A stretch of DNA of 64,000 bases, taken from contig NC_050097.1 of the NCBI RefSeq assembly GCF_902167145.1, forward strand, positions 138,285,982-138,349,981. The letters are read 5' to 3'. The notes below the pieces were generated by a model. The model had not been told where the DNA came from and did no database searches. It saw only the letters and a program-made list of their open reading frames with translations. The stretch is from Zea mays (taxonomy: Eukaryota > Streptophyta > Magnoliopsida > Poales > Poaceae). Position 1 is the stretch's first letter; every line of letters begins with the position of its first letter. Both the position numbers and the translations under genes were made by a program. Below, piece by piece: positions 55,217-64,000 of this stretch.

Positions 55217-55868
55217 GCGCTGGGTCAAGGCGTCGTGGGCGGGTGGACGAGTGGCATGCGCAGACGTGGCTACATGGGGCCAGCCATGCGCCTGCCAGGC
55301 GAGCCAGCTGCGCAGGCATGGTTGAGCATCGTGAGGGGCACGGGAGTGGGCAAGCGCTGGCCATCCTGGGTCCTGCATGCGAGGCCAGGACGAGGTGGCG
55401 GCGGAGCGCGGATGAGGCTGGCTCGGGTGGGCTGCATGCGCGGCTGGGTGACAGTTGGGGATGGGCCGCGCGCGAATGGGCCAAGGGGCGCGGAGCGCAA
55501 CGCTGGGCCGCCGAGCAGGCTGTTAGGTCGAGCTGAAAATGGGAGGGAGGATGCAGACTTTTTCTTATTCTATTTTCTATCTTCTATTTTATTCTATTTT
55601 CTTTTGAATTCAAATTCAAACACAAATTTATTGACTATGAGAACGCACAACCAAAACAAACCAACATACAAACATAAAAAGATGTTCCAGCAGGATGAAA
55701 TAGTCGAAACTCTCTTTTTGTTTTATTTTACTATGCTAAAAACTTATATACTACATAATAAAACAACCCTCCAATATTCAAGAAAAAAGCAAGTAACGGA
55801 GAGGGTAACACCTGAATTTGGTGCATATTAGAAAATAAATTTTATATCTCCAAATTCAGGGTGTTACA
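55217..55868 (-). repeat. Solo Gypsy LTR, segment 4
   Basis: Final piece of the solo LTR: GC-rich, then T-rich, then AT-rich, ending TTCAGGGTGTTACA at 55868. The bases after it (CACGG) do not match the bases before 6702 (GACGA) exactly, so the target duplication is decayed or absent. Confidence 0.7.
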
Positions 55869-56234
55869 CACGGTGACGGATGACATGCTTGAACGTATGT
55901 GGAGTCCCCTTGGCGCAGAAGTTGCCGCAAGCGCTCTGTAGTGGAGTTCCTCTCTCCCTTTCACATTTTCTGGCTGCTTTTCCTGACTACTGGTGGTGCA
56001 GGCGAGGAAAGTGTACGAGGACGAAGTTGCAGCTAAAGCGTTGGGTGTTGCCGCTGCAGGGGACTCTTCCATGACTGCAGCGCCACCACCGTCGCCGCCA
56101 CTAGGGTCAGTTTCCCAACAACCGCACTTCATGCCTGGGAGCTTTCACCTGGTGGTGCCGCGACAAAGGGAAATGTGTAAATCTATGTCGGACTTCATTT
56201 TGTGTATCGTGGCGAAGACTTACACTGGTGTTTT
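55869..56234 (+). pseudogene. Continuation of degenerate gypsy-type transposon protein gene
   Basis: Begins TDDMLERMWSPLGAEVAA in a frame that can follow EFEVSES...GEVAG at about 6650-6700 once the solo LTR is removed. A possible intron follows (about 55937-56001, ending TGGTGGTGCAG), and then ARKVYEDEVAAKALGVAAAGDS. The donor is imperfect. This indicates the same + strand gene as 5301-6701, with its 3' part here. It is interrupted again at 56240 by the gag-only Copia element. Confidence 0.45.
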
Positions 56235-56240
56235 GTGAAC

Positions 56241-57626
56241 TGTAAGGAAAATGGACTTCGGGCTATTTGGCTAATTGAGTTTTGGTGTTTGATGATCAAC
56301 ACAATCCGTGAACTAATAAGTTCTCTAGTGTTTGTGTTTGTAGTTCACAGGATGCAAGATTTACTTGGACTAAGGAATTGGGGAAATCAACACCTCAAAA
56401 GAAGATATTAAAAAGATCCAAGAAAAGTCCAAGTGTGCTACCTGCGGACTGTCCATGCGTGGAGCACCGGACTGTCCGGTGGCACACCGGACTGTCCGGT
56501 GCCCACACGCTGGACTGTCCGGTGCACCAGGAACCCTAGCTCCAATGGCTAGTTCCAGGAGGCACTCGGAGGGAAGACCACCGGACTGTCCGGTGTGAAG
56601 TCCGGACGGTCCGGTGTGAAGTCTGGATGGTCCGGTGTAAAAAGCCTACGCGCCAATGGTCACCTGCTCTGACAGCCCAACAGCTAGGCGCACCGGACAG
56701 GGGCATCGGACGGTCCGATGACCCCACCGGACGGTCCGGTGCACCACAGAAAGCAGCAGCTTTCCTCCAACGGTTATATTTGTGTTAGGGGCTATAAATA
56801 CACCCCCAACCGGCCATTTCCATGTGTGGGAGCCCAAGAGACATACCAAGGCATATAATAGACATTCCCATGTGCTCTTACACCCAAGTGCTTAATAGAA
56901 TCACTCGGTGATTAGCGTTGGTGCTTTGCGAAGTGCTTAGGTTAGTTAGATCGCTTTAGCGCTTGCTCTAGGTGAACCCTAGATTGTTGAGTGAGTTTAG
57001 ATAATCCTCACAACCCCTCGGCTCTTGCGCGGGCCATTGTAATTGTACCGAGTGGGGCGAGAGTCTTGCGACACCGTGACAACCGTGTTTATGTCACGGC
57101 CGCCACCGTGTACCGGAGGGAATGTGGTCCGCGGCGTTTCGGCCAGAAGCTCGATAGTGGAGATGGCGGGGAGCGTTCGAGAGGAGCCGGAAGCGGAGCA
57201 CCACTTGCGCGTGGAGAAGGCCCGCGGCTCTCTACGGAGTTACTCGACCGAGGTGCTTGGCCCTCGCGTGGGTTTCCCTTTGCGTAGGGGCACCAACGAG
57301 GATTAGTCGGGACCTTGCGCGGTTCCGGATACCTCGGTAAAAATACCGGCGTCATCCACGAGAGTTTGCTTCTCTACTTTGCTCTTTAAGTTTCCGCATT
57401 TATATTAAACATTTAAGTTTCAATCTTGTATTCATACTTATTTAGTGTAGATTGAAACTTAGCCATTGCGGTAGAGATAGGAACACTTAGACAAAACCAA
57501 GTTTGCACATTCCAGTTTGATTATTTGCATAGGTTTTGCTCTAGGGATTTAATTGTGGCCTAGTTTAGTGAAAGTTTTAGAAGTCCTAATTCACCCCCCC
57601 CTCTTAGGCATCACCTGTTTCCTACA
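56241..57626 (+). repeat. gag-only Copia 5' LTR
   Basis: A 1386-bp LTR, TGTAAGGAAAATGGAC...TTTCCTACA. TATAAATA at 56793-56800 lies in GGGGCTATAAATACACCCCC. Palindromic CACCGGACTGTCCGGTG motifs cluster at 56460-56750. Confidence 0.92.
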
Positions 57627-57628
57627 AG

Positions 57629-57641
57629 TGGTATCAGAGCC
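57629..57641 (+). other. Primer-binding site of gag-only Copia
   Basis: TGGTATCAGAGCC, two bases after the LTR; initiator-Met tRNA type. Confidence 0.92.
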
Positions 57642-57707
57642 TGGTTTGGCTCATTTGAAACGCTTTAGCTTCACCGCTAAAAGAACCGACGCTTTTTAGA
57701 GGAAGGG

Positions 57708-59450
57708 ATGGATACCCATAGGCCACCACACTTCGATGGCACTAACTTCCCATATTATAGTGCTAGAATGGCTTGTTACCTAGAGGCCGTTGATCTAGGT
57801 GTTTGGCGAGTCACTCGTGATGGGATGAAACCCCCCAAGAATCCCGAGAAACCCACCACGAGTGAGGAAAAAGAAATTCATTTAAATGCTAGAGCCAAAA
57901 ATTGCTTGTACGAATCTCTTAGCATGGATATTTTTAATCAAGTATTTACCTTGAAAACTGCTAATGAGATTTGGCTAAAATTGCATGAGCTCCATGACGG
58001 CACATCAAATGTCTATGAACAAAAACATTGCCTAGTCTTAAATGAGTATAATTCTTTTGCTATGAGAGATGATGAGCTTGTTAGAGACATGTATTATCGT
58101 TTAAATCTAATCATCAATGAGCTCAACTCTATTGGCATAAATAAGCTAGGTGATGCGGACATTGTAAGGAAGATTATATCCCTGCTACCACAACGAAGAT
58201 ATGGGAGCATCATCACCATCCTTCACAACATGGAGGACTTGAGTACCATGACCCCAACCATTGTGATTGGGAAAATCGCGGCTTTTGAGATGTCGCGAAA
58301 AATGTGTCGGGGAGAGGAGCCAACTTCCTCAAGGCCATATGCTTTTGCATGTGATGAAAGGAAGGGTAAAAATAAGGCTCCCACTCCAAGTTCCTCAAGT
58401 GAAGAAGAGGAAGAAGAAGAAAGTGATGATAATGAAGATAATCAACCATGCACATCATCCTCCGAGGACGAAGAAACAATCCGACGCGTCGGAAAGGTAA
58501 TGGGGATGATCGACAAGATTAATCTAATGGGTGTGCCCCTGCAGGTCGAAGATCTTCGCTTTAACATTAACAGGAAAAAGCAAAGGAAGAGAGGATGCTT
58601 CGCATGTGAGGAGAAGGGCCACTTTAGGGACAACTGTCCAACTATGGACGAACCCAAAAAGAAGAGGAGCAAAGGCAAGGCGCTAACAAGTGTCAGAACT
58701 TGGGATGATTCTTCAAGTGATGATGAACCTCCAAGGACACGCAGCCACCGATCCTCATCACGCTCATCACGGTCATCACACAAATGCCTTACGGCAAGAG
58801 GTAAAATGAGCATTCCATCCTCTAGTGATGATAGTAGTAGTGATGATGATGGTGAGGGAAAGCCCTTCGTAGATGAACTTGCGGAAGCCGTTAAATTTTT
58901 TCAGGATGTTTGCACTAAGCAAAAAACTCAACTTAAAATTTTGAAAAATAAGTTGATTAGCTCCCAAAATGATTATAAAGGCTTGCTAGAAAAATTTGAA
59001 ACTTTTGCAAACTTAAATTGTGAGCTGTCAACTAAAATTGAGCTATTAGAGTCTAGTGCTCCATCCACTGCTACCAATGATGGCCTCATTAAAAAGAATG
59101 AAAAACTTAAGGCTAAGTTAGCTAGCTCCCAAGATACTATTGAAAATTTGCTAGATAAAATGGAAATTCTTAGCATACACAATAATGAGCTAACTACTAA
59201 GGTAGAAAACATTGGTAGCACCCCAGGAGCATCTTTAGTTGAAATTCCTGAAATTATTAAAAAGGATGCTTCTACTTCTTGCTTTGATTTAATTGATGAT
59301 TCTAACTCCTGCAACCAAGTTCTTGTTGAGAATATTGTTGTAGAAACATGTTCAGATGAGGTTGCAAAGGAAAATGAGCAATTAAGGCAAGAAGTGGCTC
59401 GTCTTGGTAAGGCTTTGTATGACAAGAAAGGCAAAGCCAAACAAATCTGA
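57708..59450 (+). CDS. gag: Copia Gag protein
   Basis: An intact 580-codon frame from ATG 57708, 66 bases after the primer site. Residues 1-230 are the UBN2/DUF4219-type Gag core (PPHFDGTNFPYYSARMACYL, TANEIWLKLHELHDGTSNVYE, LLPQRRYGSIITILHNME); an acidic Ser/Glu tract follows; the zinc knuckle CFACEEKGHFRDNC is at about residues 298-311; two DDSSSDD-type acidic stretches; and a C-terminal coiled coil of about 180 residues. Gag would assemble particles and package RNA. The frame ends at TGA 59448, but homology to a longer Gag appears to continue downstream. Preservation without pol suggests mobilisation by an autonomous relative. Confidence 0.9.
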   Translation: MDTHRPPHFDGTNFPYYSARMACYLEAVDLGVWRVTRDGMKPPKNPEKPTTSEEKEIHLNARAKNCLYESLSMDIFNQVFTLKTANEIWLKLHELHDGTSNVYEQKHCLVLNEYNSFAMRDDELVRDMYYRLNLIINELNSIGINKLGDADIVRKIISLLPQRRYGSIITILHNMEDLSTMTPTIVIGKIAAFEMSRKMCRGEEPTSSRPYAFACDERKGKNKAPTPSSSSEEEEEEESDDNEDNQPCTSSSEDEETIRRVGKVMGMIDKINLMGVPLQVEDLRFNINRKKQRKRGCFACEEKGHFRDNCPTMDEPKKKRSKGKALTSVRTWDDSSSDDEPPRTRSHRSSSRSSRSSHKCLTARGKMSIPSSSDDSSSDDDGEGKPFVDELAEAVKFFQDVCTKQKTQLKILKNKLISSQNDYKGLLEKFETFANLNCELSTKIELLESSAPSTATNDGLIKKNEKLKAKLASSQDTIENLLDKMEILSIHNNELTTKVENIGSTPGASLVEIPEIIKKDASTSCFDLIDDSNSCNQVLVENIVVETCSDEVAKENEQLRQEVARLGKALYDKKGKAKQI

Positions 59451-59750
59451 CCTCCACAGGATAACACCACTGCGGGAGTGAACAAGCCTATGGAGGGAGA
59501 AACTGTGATTTGTAGGCTATGCCACATGGAAGGCCACAAGTCTTTCTAATGCAAGGCGATGATGACTGGGGATAAGCAAAGGCAAAAGCTCAAGCAAAAG
59601 CCATCAAGCAAAATCTCCAACACCTACATAAAAAAGGTGGACAAAAAGGCTGCTACACCATATTTGATCAAGAAGAAAAAGAATGGAAAGGTGATAGAAA
59701 TCAAGGCCAACAAGCAAGCCAACAAAGGAAAGGGAGCCAAACGCATCTAG
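59451..59750 (+). pseudogene. Decayed Gag tail with second zinc knuckle
   Basis: In the gag frame after the stop, ICRLCHMEGHKSF then a stop where the last Cys region begins (CRLCHMEGHKSF*C), followed by a Lys-rich frame (59559-59750, PSSKISNTYIKKVDKKAATPY). This looks like the former C-terminal part of the same Gag, cut off by nonsense changes. Confidence 0.65.
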
Positions 59751-61147
59751 GTGCCAAAGGAAATAATTACGACCATGAAAAGCGCCAAGAATGTTTGGAT
59801 CCCAAAAGGGAAGTGAGTGGACCGAAGGTCAATGAGAAAATTTGGAGACTTGGCAAATTAGGGATATATATCATGGGATACATCATATTGGACCAAGTTT
59901 ATTGCCAAGTGGGTTAGTAAATATTTTGGACCCAAATTTCCCCACCCATGACTAAGGTAACTAGATTTATTGTATTTCTTGTTTTTAGATATGAGTATTT
60001 ATTTAACTTGTATCTAGTTTACCTTTCATGCCTAGTACTACATTTGGTATTTACTTTTATTTAAATGTATGCATACTAGGTAAATCACATGGTAGGATTG
60101 CTTGCTTTCAACTCATATACTTAAGCAAACCTACATGGCTTAAAAATTTTATTTAAGCACGACACATAGCTTCCATATCACTCCATAGTAAATGATGCAT
60201 CAATTGATATTGATAATATTACAAGTGGTACAACACTCACATACTACAATGTGTATCATTTAATTTATTTGTGCCAAAGTTCGGATTATAGATAAATCGC
60301 CCCTCCTGATATCAAATCAAAGTGCATGTCTCCTACAAGTATTAAAACTTGTATGCACACTTTTAGGGGGAGGTTACTCTATAATCCAAGACTTTGAGAC
60401 TAACATATTTTCAAGTTTATTTTATGATGGTCTCATTGTAAGGAAAATGAAGTCCCCGGAGAAAGACAACAATCTTCCACTGCAAAATCTCCAAGAACTC
60501 TCATGTCTCTCAAGCTCGCCATTGAATTTCAATCGGTATCTTTTGAGACTACATCTAGTATCATTTACATGTCTTCTCGAATATTTGATTAGACTATATT
60601 TCATATCATATACTTTCATGTTGCTAAAAATGCATAAGTGGTTAACTCATATTCTGTTACCTATGCATAAGGGAAGTTAGTCTTTTCAAATCATGTCTTG
60701 CACCTCTAATTTTCACATGCTTTTTCCTAAAGGTAGAAGATCTCTGTCTGGAGGAGTATTTCTTCGTCTCTAAAAAGGGGAGAAATTTTCTCTCTAAAAG
60801 AGAACACTCATTTAGGGGGAGAAATCATTTGAGGGCAAAGTTTTTATTTACTTCCTACATGCTTTTAATGTCTTCCTTTTCGGTGGTTGATGCCAAAGGG
60901 GGAGAAGTTTAGGGACCAAAGCAATGAAAAATGTATCAAACACCACCAAATTAAAATTTTGATCTTTCAAGTGGTTTTGGTTATTTGGTCCAAAAATAGG
61001 AAGTAAGTGAATTATGGAGTTAGGGGGAGGCTTAAGTCCATAATATCACATTGTGGGGACAAACATGCATCCTAGCAAGTAGATTGCATATTGTCACTCA
61101 AATAATTGTATTATTTGCTTGCTTTGGTTGTGTTGTCATCAATCACC
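59751..61147 (+). other. Non-coding internal region of gag-only Copia
   Basis: AT-rich sequence without protease, integrase or RT motifs on either strand. The last part resembles the usual 3' non-coding end of SIRE-lineage elements (GTTGATGCCAAAGGGGGAGAAG and a repeated purine-rich tract at about 60890). Confidence 0.75.
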
Positions 61148-61160
61148 AAAAAGGGGGAGA
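61148..61160 (+). other. Polypurine tract of gag-only Copia
   Basis: AAAAAGGGGGAGA immediately before the 3' LTR. Confidence 0.9.
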
Positions 61161-61161
61161 T

Positions 61162-62501
61162 TGTAAGGAAAATGGACCCCGGGCCATTTGGCTAATTGAG
61201 TTTTGGTGTTTGATGATCAACACAATCCGTGAACTAATAAGTTCTCGAGTGTTTGTGTTTGTAGTTCACAGGATGCAAGATTTACTTGGACTAAAGAATT
61301 GGGGAAAGCAACACCTCAAAAGAAGACATTAAAAAGATCCAAGAAAAGTCCAAGTGTGTTGCCTGCGGACTGTCCGTGCATGGAGCACCGGACTGTCCGG
61401 TGGCACACCAGACTGTCCGGTGCCCACACGCCGGACTGTCCGGTGCACCAGGAACCCTAGCTCCAATGACTAGTTCCAGGTGGCACTCGGAGGGAAGACC
61501 ACCGGACTGTCCGGTGTGAAGTCCGGACAGTCCGGTGTAAAAAGCCTGCACGCCAACGGTCACCTGCTCTGACAGCCCAACGGCTAGGCGCACCGGACAG
61601 GGGCACCGGACGGTCCGGTGCACCACAGAAAGCAGGAGCTTTCCTCCAACGGCTATATTTGTGTTGGGGGCTATAAATACACCCCAACTGGCCATTTCCA
61701 TGTGTGGGAGCCCAAGAGACATACCAAGGCATATAGTAGACATTCCCAAGTGCTCTTACACCCAAGTGCTTAATAGAATCACTTGGTGATTAGCGTAGGT
61801 GCTTTGTGAAGTTCTTAGGTTAGTTAGACCGCTTTAGCGCTTGCTCTAGATGAATCCTATATTGTTGAGTGAGTTTAGATAATCCTCACAACCCCTCAGC
61901 TCTTGCGTGGGCCGTTGTAATTGTACCGAGTGGGGCGAGAGTCTTGCGAGACCGTGACAACCGTGTTTGTGTCACGGCCGCCACCGTGTACCGGAGGGAA
62001 CGAGGCCCGCGGCGTTTCTGCCGGAAGCTCGATAGTGGAGACGGCGAGGAGCGTCCGAGAGGAGCCGGAAGCGGAGCACCACTTGCGCGTGGAGAAAGCT
62101 CGTGGCTCTCTACGTAGTTACTCCACTGAGGAGCTTGGCCCTCGCTTGGGTTTCCCTTTGTGTAGGGGCACCAACGAGGATTAGTCGGGACCTTGCGCGG
62201 TTCCGGATACCGCGGTAAAAATACCGGCGTCATCCATGAGAGTTTGCTTCTCTACTTTGCTCTTTAAGTTTCCGTATTTATATTAAGCATTTAAGTTTCA
62301 ATCTTGTATTCATACTTATTTAGTGTAGATTGAAACTTAGCCAATGCGGTAGAGATAGCAACACTTAGACAAAACCTAGTTTGCACATTCCAGTTTGATT
62401 ATTTGCATAGGTTTTGCTCTAGGGATTTAATTGTGGCCTAGTTTAGTGAAAGTTTTAGAAGTCCTAATTCACCCCCTCTTAGGCGTCACCCGTTTCCTAC
62501 A
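61162..62501 (+). repeat. gag-only Copia 3' LTR
   Basis: A 1340-bp LTR nearly identical to the 5' LTR; TATAAATA at 61672-61679. About 46 bp shorter, mainly through fewer palindrome copies around 61505-61620. Confidence 0.92.
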
Positions 62502-62507
62502 GTGAAC

Positions 62508-63157
62508 AATGGTTTGTTCAGGTTCCTCTTTGGAGGCTTGAGCAAAGCAATGCTGATATCCTTTTGATCAAGGAAGAAAACCCATTGGATGATGTTTTAT
62601 GTGTTACACATTTAGCTTTCCAGAGCTCGTCAGGCTCCAGTGGTTTTGACGATTGGTTCGGTTCTGAGTCGTCAATAGATGGGGAAGACCTAGGCGTTTC
62701 TACGGAGATGGATCATGAGTCGTCTAGGGAAGATTTAGACTTTTTCATCGCAATGGACATCGTGACCTCGAAGACCTCTAGTGCTATTAGGGGCCCTTCT
62801 GTTGGGGTAGACTAGGTGTATTGTACTCATGTTAACTCCTCTGGGCGAAGGGCTCCTTCGCGAATAGGTGACTCTAGTCCATCGGCCTAAAGGCATAGTT
62901 GTAGTCGACGTCGGGAATTCTTTGACTTGGTTGATCCCGTGTCAGGCAAGGATGTGTGTATTAGGGCTAGTGAGTTGGGCGACGAGGACTTGGGACCTCG
63001 TTGTGTCATGTCGGGGGTCGTAAGTGGTGATCACGCCATGGATCGTGTTAGCGAGTTAGTCCTCGTGCTTTTTGACAAGGGCCAAGAGCTAGAGATTATG
63101 TTGTTTAATTGCAGGGAGCGTGTGCTGATCTTGAAGGAAGAGCCCCCTAGTCCGTGA
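62508..63157 (+). pseudogene. Unrecognised degenerate frames of the old host element
   Basis: Two broken + strand frames (about 62508-62815 and 62927-63157), Ser/Asp/Glu-rich (SSGSSGFDDWFGSESSIDG; then DEDLGPRCVMSGVVSGDHA). I do not recognise a domain. The first reads leftward into the Copia junction without a stop (EQWFVQVPLWRLEQ), so it is probably the 3' part of the same degenerate gene or element as 5301-6701 and 55869-56234. Confidence 0.35.
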
Positions 63158-63419
63158 CTTTGTGTTGTTTCACAGTTATGTTATTATGTAATAATGACAT
63201 CACATTGTTTTTGTGTGTTTATTGTGCGTGGTGTACTTGTGTAAAAACACTCGGTCAGTTGTCGCCGATTGGCAAAATTTTTTAGCATGAAACATTGCCC
63301 TCCCCCCTCTTTGACAATGGGTGGCGAGTGTCGTACTTCGGTTTGTTTTGTTGTATGAGCTTTGCGACGTGCGGCTTTTGTCGAGATATTTGGGTCTGAT
63401 TATGCTCGTGTTAAATTTT
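63158..63419. other. Unassigned spacer
   Basis: T-rich non-coding sequence between the last degenerate frame and the minisatellite; nothing recognised. Confidence 0.4.
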
Positions 63420-63735
63420 TCGCCAAGATTTTGTTTTTATTTGGCCTCACCCTGAGGCTTTTTTTGCACCCGGGGTGTCTTCGCCAACACTTTATTTTAA
63501 TCTGACGTCGTTTTAAGGCGTTTTTGCACCTAAGGGGTGTCTTCACTAAGATTTTATTTTAATCTGGCGTCGCCCTAAGGCGTTTTTGCACCCGAGGGGT
63601 GTCTTCGCCAAGATTTTATTTTAATCTGACATCGTCATGAGGTGTTTTTGCACCCGAGAGGTATATTCGCCAAGATTTTATTTTAATCTGGCGTCGTCCT
63701 GAGGTGTTTTTGCACTCGAGGGGTGTCTTCGCCAT
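63420..63735. repeat. 62-bp minisatellite, five copies
   Basis: Five tandem units of about 62 bp, each with CGCCAAGATTTTATTTTAAT, a (C)TGGCGTCGTCCTGAGG-like core, GTTTTTGCACCCGAGGGG and TGTCTT. The first is the most diverged. Position after the degenerate gene recalls the minisatellite in the internal region of the Gypsy composite (10850-11050). Confidence 0.85.
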
Positions 63736-63752
63736 ACATCATTGTATATTAT

Positions 63753-64000
63753 TGAAAGTGCATTCATCCCTTTTGTGAGTTTTGTTGATTTGGATAACAA
63801 CACATTTAAAGGTCTAACAAGTTTGCTAAGTGTTGAACAGGAAATTCAGTATGATGAACATACTTGAATAGTGTATAATGATCAGTGAACAAGGTTCAAC
63901 ACAAGGTGAAATAACCAGTGAGACAATGCAAATGGATATAATATGGTCTCTATATTGGTTTGAATATATGGACAAGTCCTGAGAAATCACTATGCATAAA
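63753..64000 (+). mobile_element. Start of another Copia LTR, cut by window edge
   Basis: TGAAAGTGCATTCATCCC, then GTGAGTTTTGTTGATTTGG, is the kind of start seen in SIRE-lineage Copia LTRs. It could be a - strand 3' end or a + strand 5' LTR; the rest lies outside the window, so orientation and completeness are unknown. Confidence 0.5.

Larger units (their letters stand above)
56241..62501 (+). mobile_element. Non-autonomous Copia element (SIRE-like), gag only
   Basis: LTRs at 56241-57626 and 61162-62501, primer site, one long gag, a decayed gag tail, about 1.4 kb of non-coding DNA and a purine tract. The flanks GTGAAC (56235-56240 and 62502-62507) are identical over six bases; Copia elements usually duplicate five. 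No protease, integrase or RT is present. The LTRs are unlike those of the Ji/Opie-like element, but share CACCGGACTGTCCGGTG palindromes with it. Confidence 0.9.

Noticed and set aside
55166..55831. 221-codon + strand frame at the end of the solo LTR
   Set aside because: It starts inside the hAT end and runs through LTR sequence; no motif or conservation visible.
5301..55868. The remnant LTR ending at 5300 and the solo LTR at 6702 as two LTRs of one element
   Set aside because: No primer site or purine tract flanks the 1.4 kb between them, and the LTR ends differ; the space holds a different coding remnant.

Overview
The window looks like intergenic DNA from a large grass genome, most likely maize or a close Zea relative. 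Almost every base belongs to a transposable element, the elements are inserted into one another, and several match well-known maize families by sequence character: a Huck-type Gypsy element, a Ji/Opie (SIRE-lineage) Copia element, a Grande/Cinful-Zeon-like Gypsy element and Prem1/Tekay/Xilon-like Gypsy elements with very long LTRs. Family names are from recognition only. No intact ordinary host gene, rRNA, tRNA or CRISPR array was seen.

Layout. 1-860 holds two adjoining cellular gene fragments (importin-alpha-like ARM repeats, then a RING-type E3 ligase N-terminal region). 1146-1508 is a MITE with a TTA duplication. 1834-4685 is a small LTR element with three near-identical 221-bp LTRs and one long ORF containing a captured piece of peroxisomal 3-ketoacyl-CoA thiolase; the CCCTC duplication brackets the whole tandem. 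It sits in an old LTR remnant (1512-1833, 4691-5300). 5301-6701, 55869-56234 and 62508-63157 are pieces of one older degenerate coding region on the + strand, cut by later insertions.

Nesting. A roughly 4.2-kb solo LTR (ends at 6702 and 55868) cuts the old coding region. Into it went (i) a 12.6-kb Gypsy composite, 7131-19746, TSD GTGGG; (ii) a Ji/Opie-like Copia element on the - strand, 19982-51226, TSD CTAAT; and (iii) a non-autonomous hAT-like element, 54085-55208. Inside the Copia element lies a long-LTR Gypsy element, 25831-48199, TSD ACCAT, and inside its 3' LTR lies a full-length Huck-like element, 27225-40903, TSD CTATG. A separate gag-only Copia element (56241-62501) follows, then a 62-bp minisatellite and the start of another LTR at the right edge.

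How the parts work. Huck and Ji/Opie carry gag, protease, reverse transcriptase, RNase H and integrase but are broken by stops and frameshifts. The Gypsy composite, the long-LTR Gypsy and the 56-62 kb Copia lack pol and would have depended on enzymes from relatives. The most unusual content is (a) the cellular-gene-capturing element at 1.8-4.7 kb, (b) an antisense gene in the Gypsy composite that has its own TATA box and a spliceosomal intron, present in two diverged copies, and (c) the three-LTR composite with a sign of reverse-transcriptase template switching at its junction.
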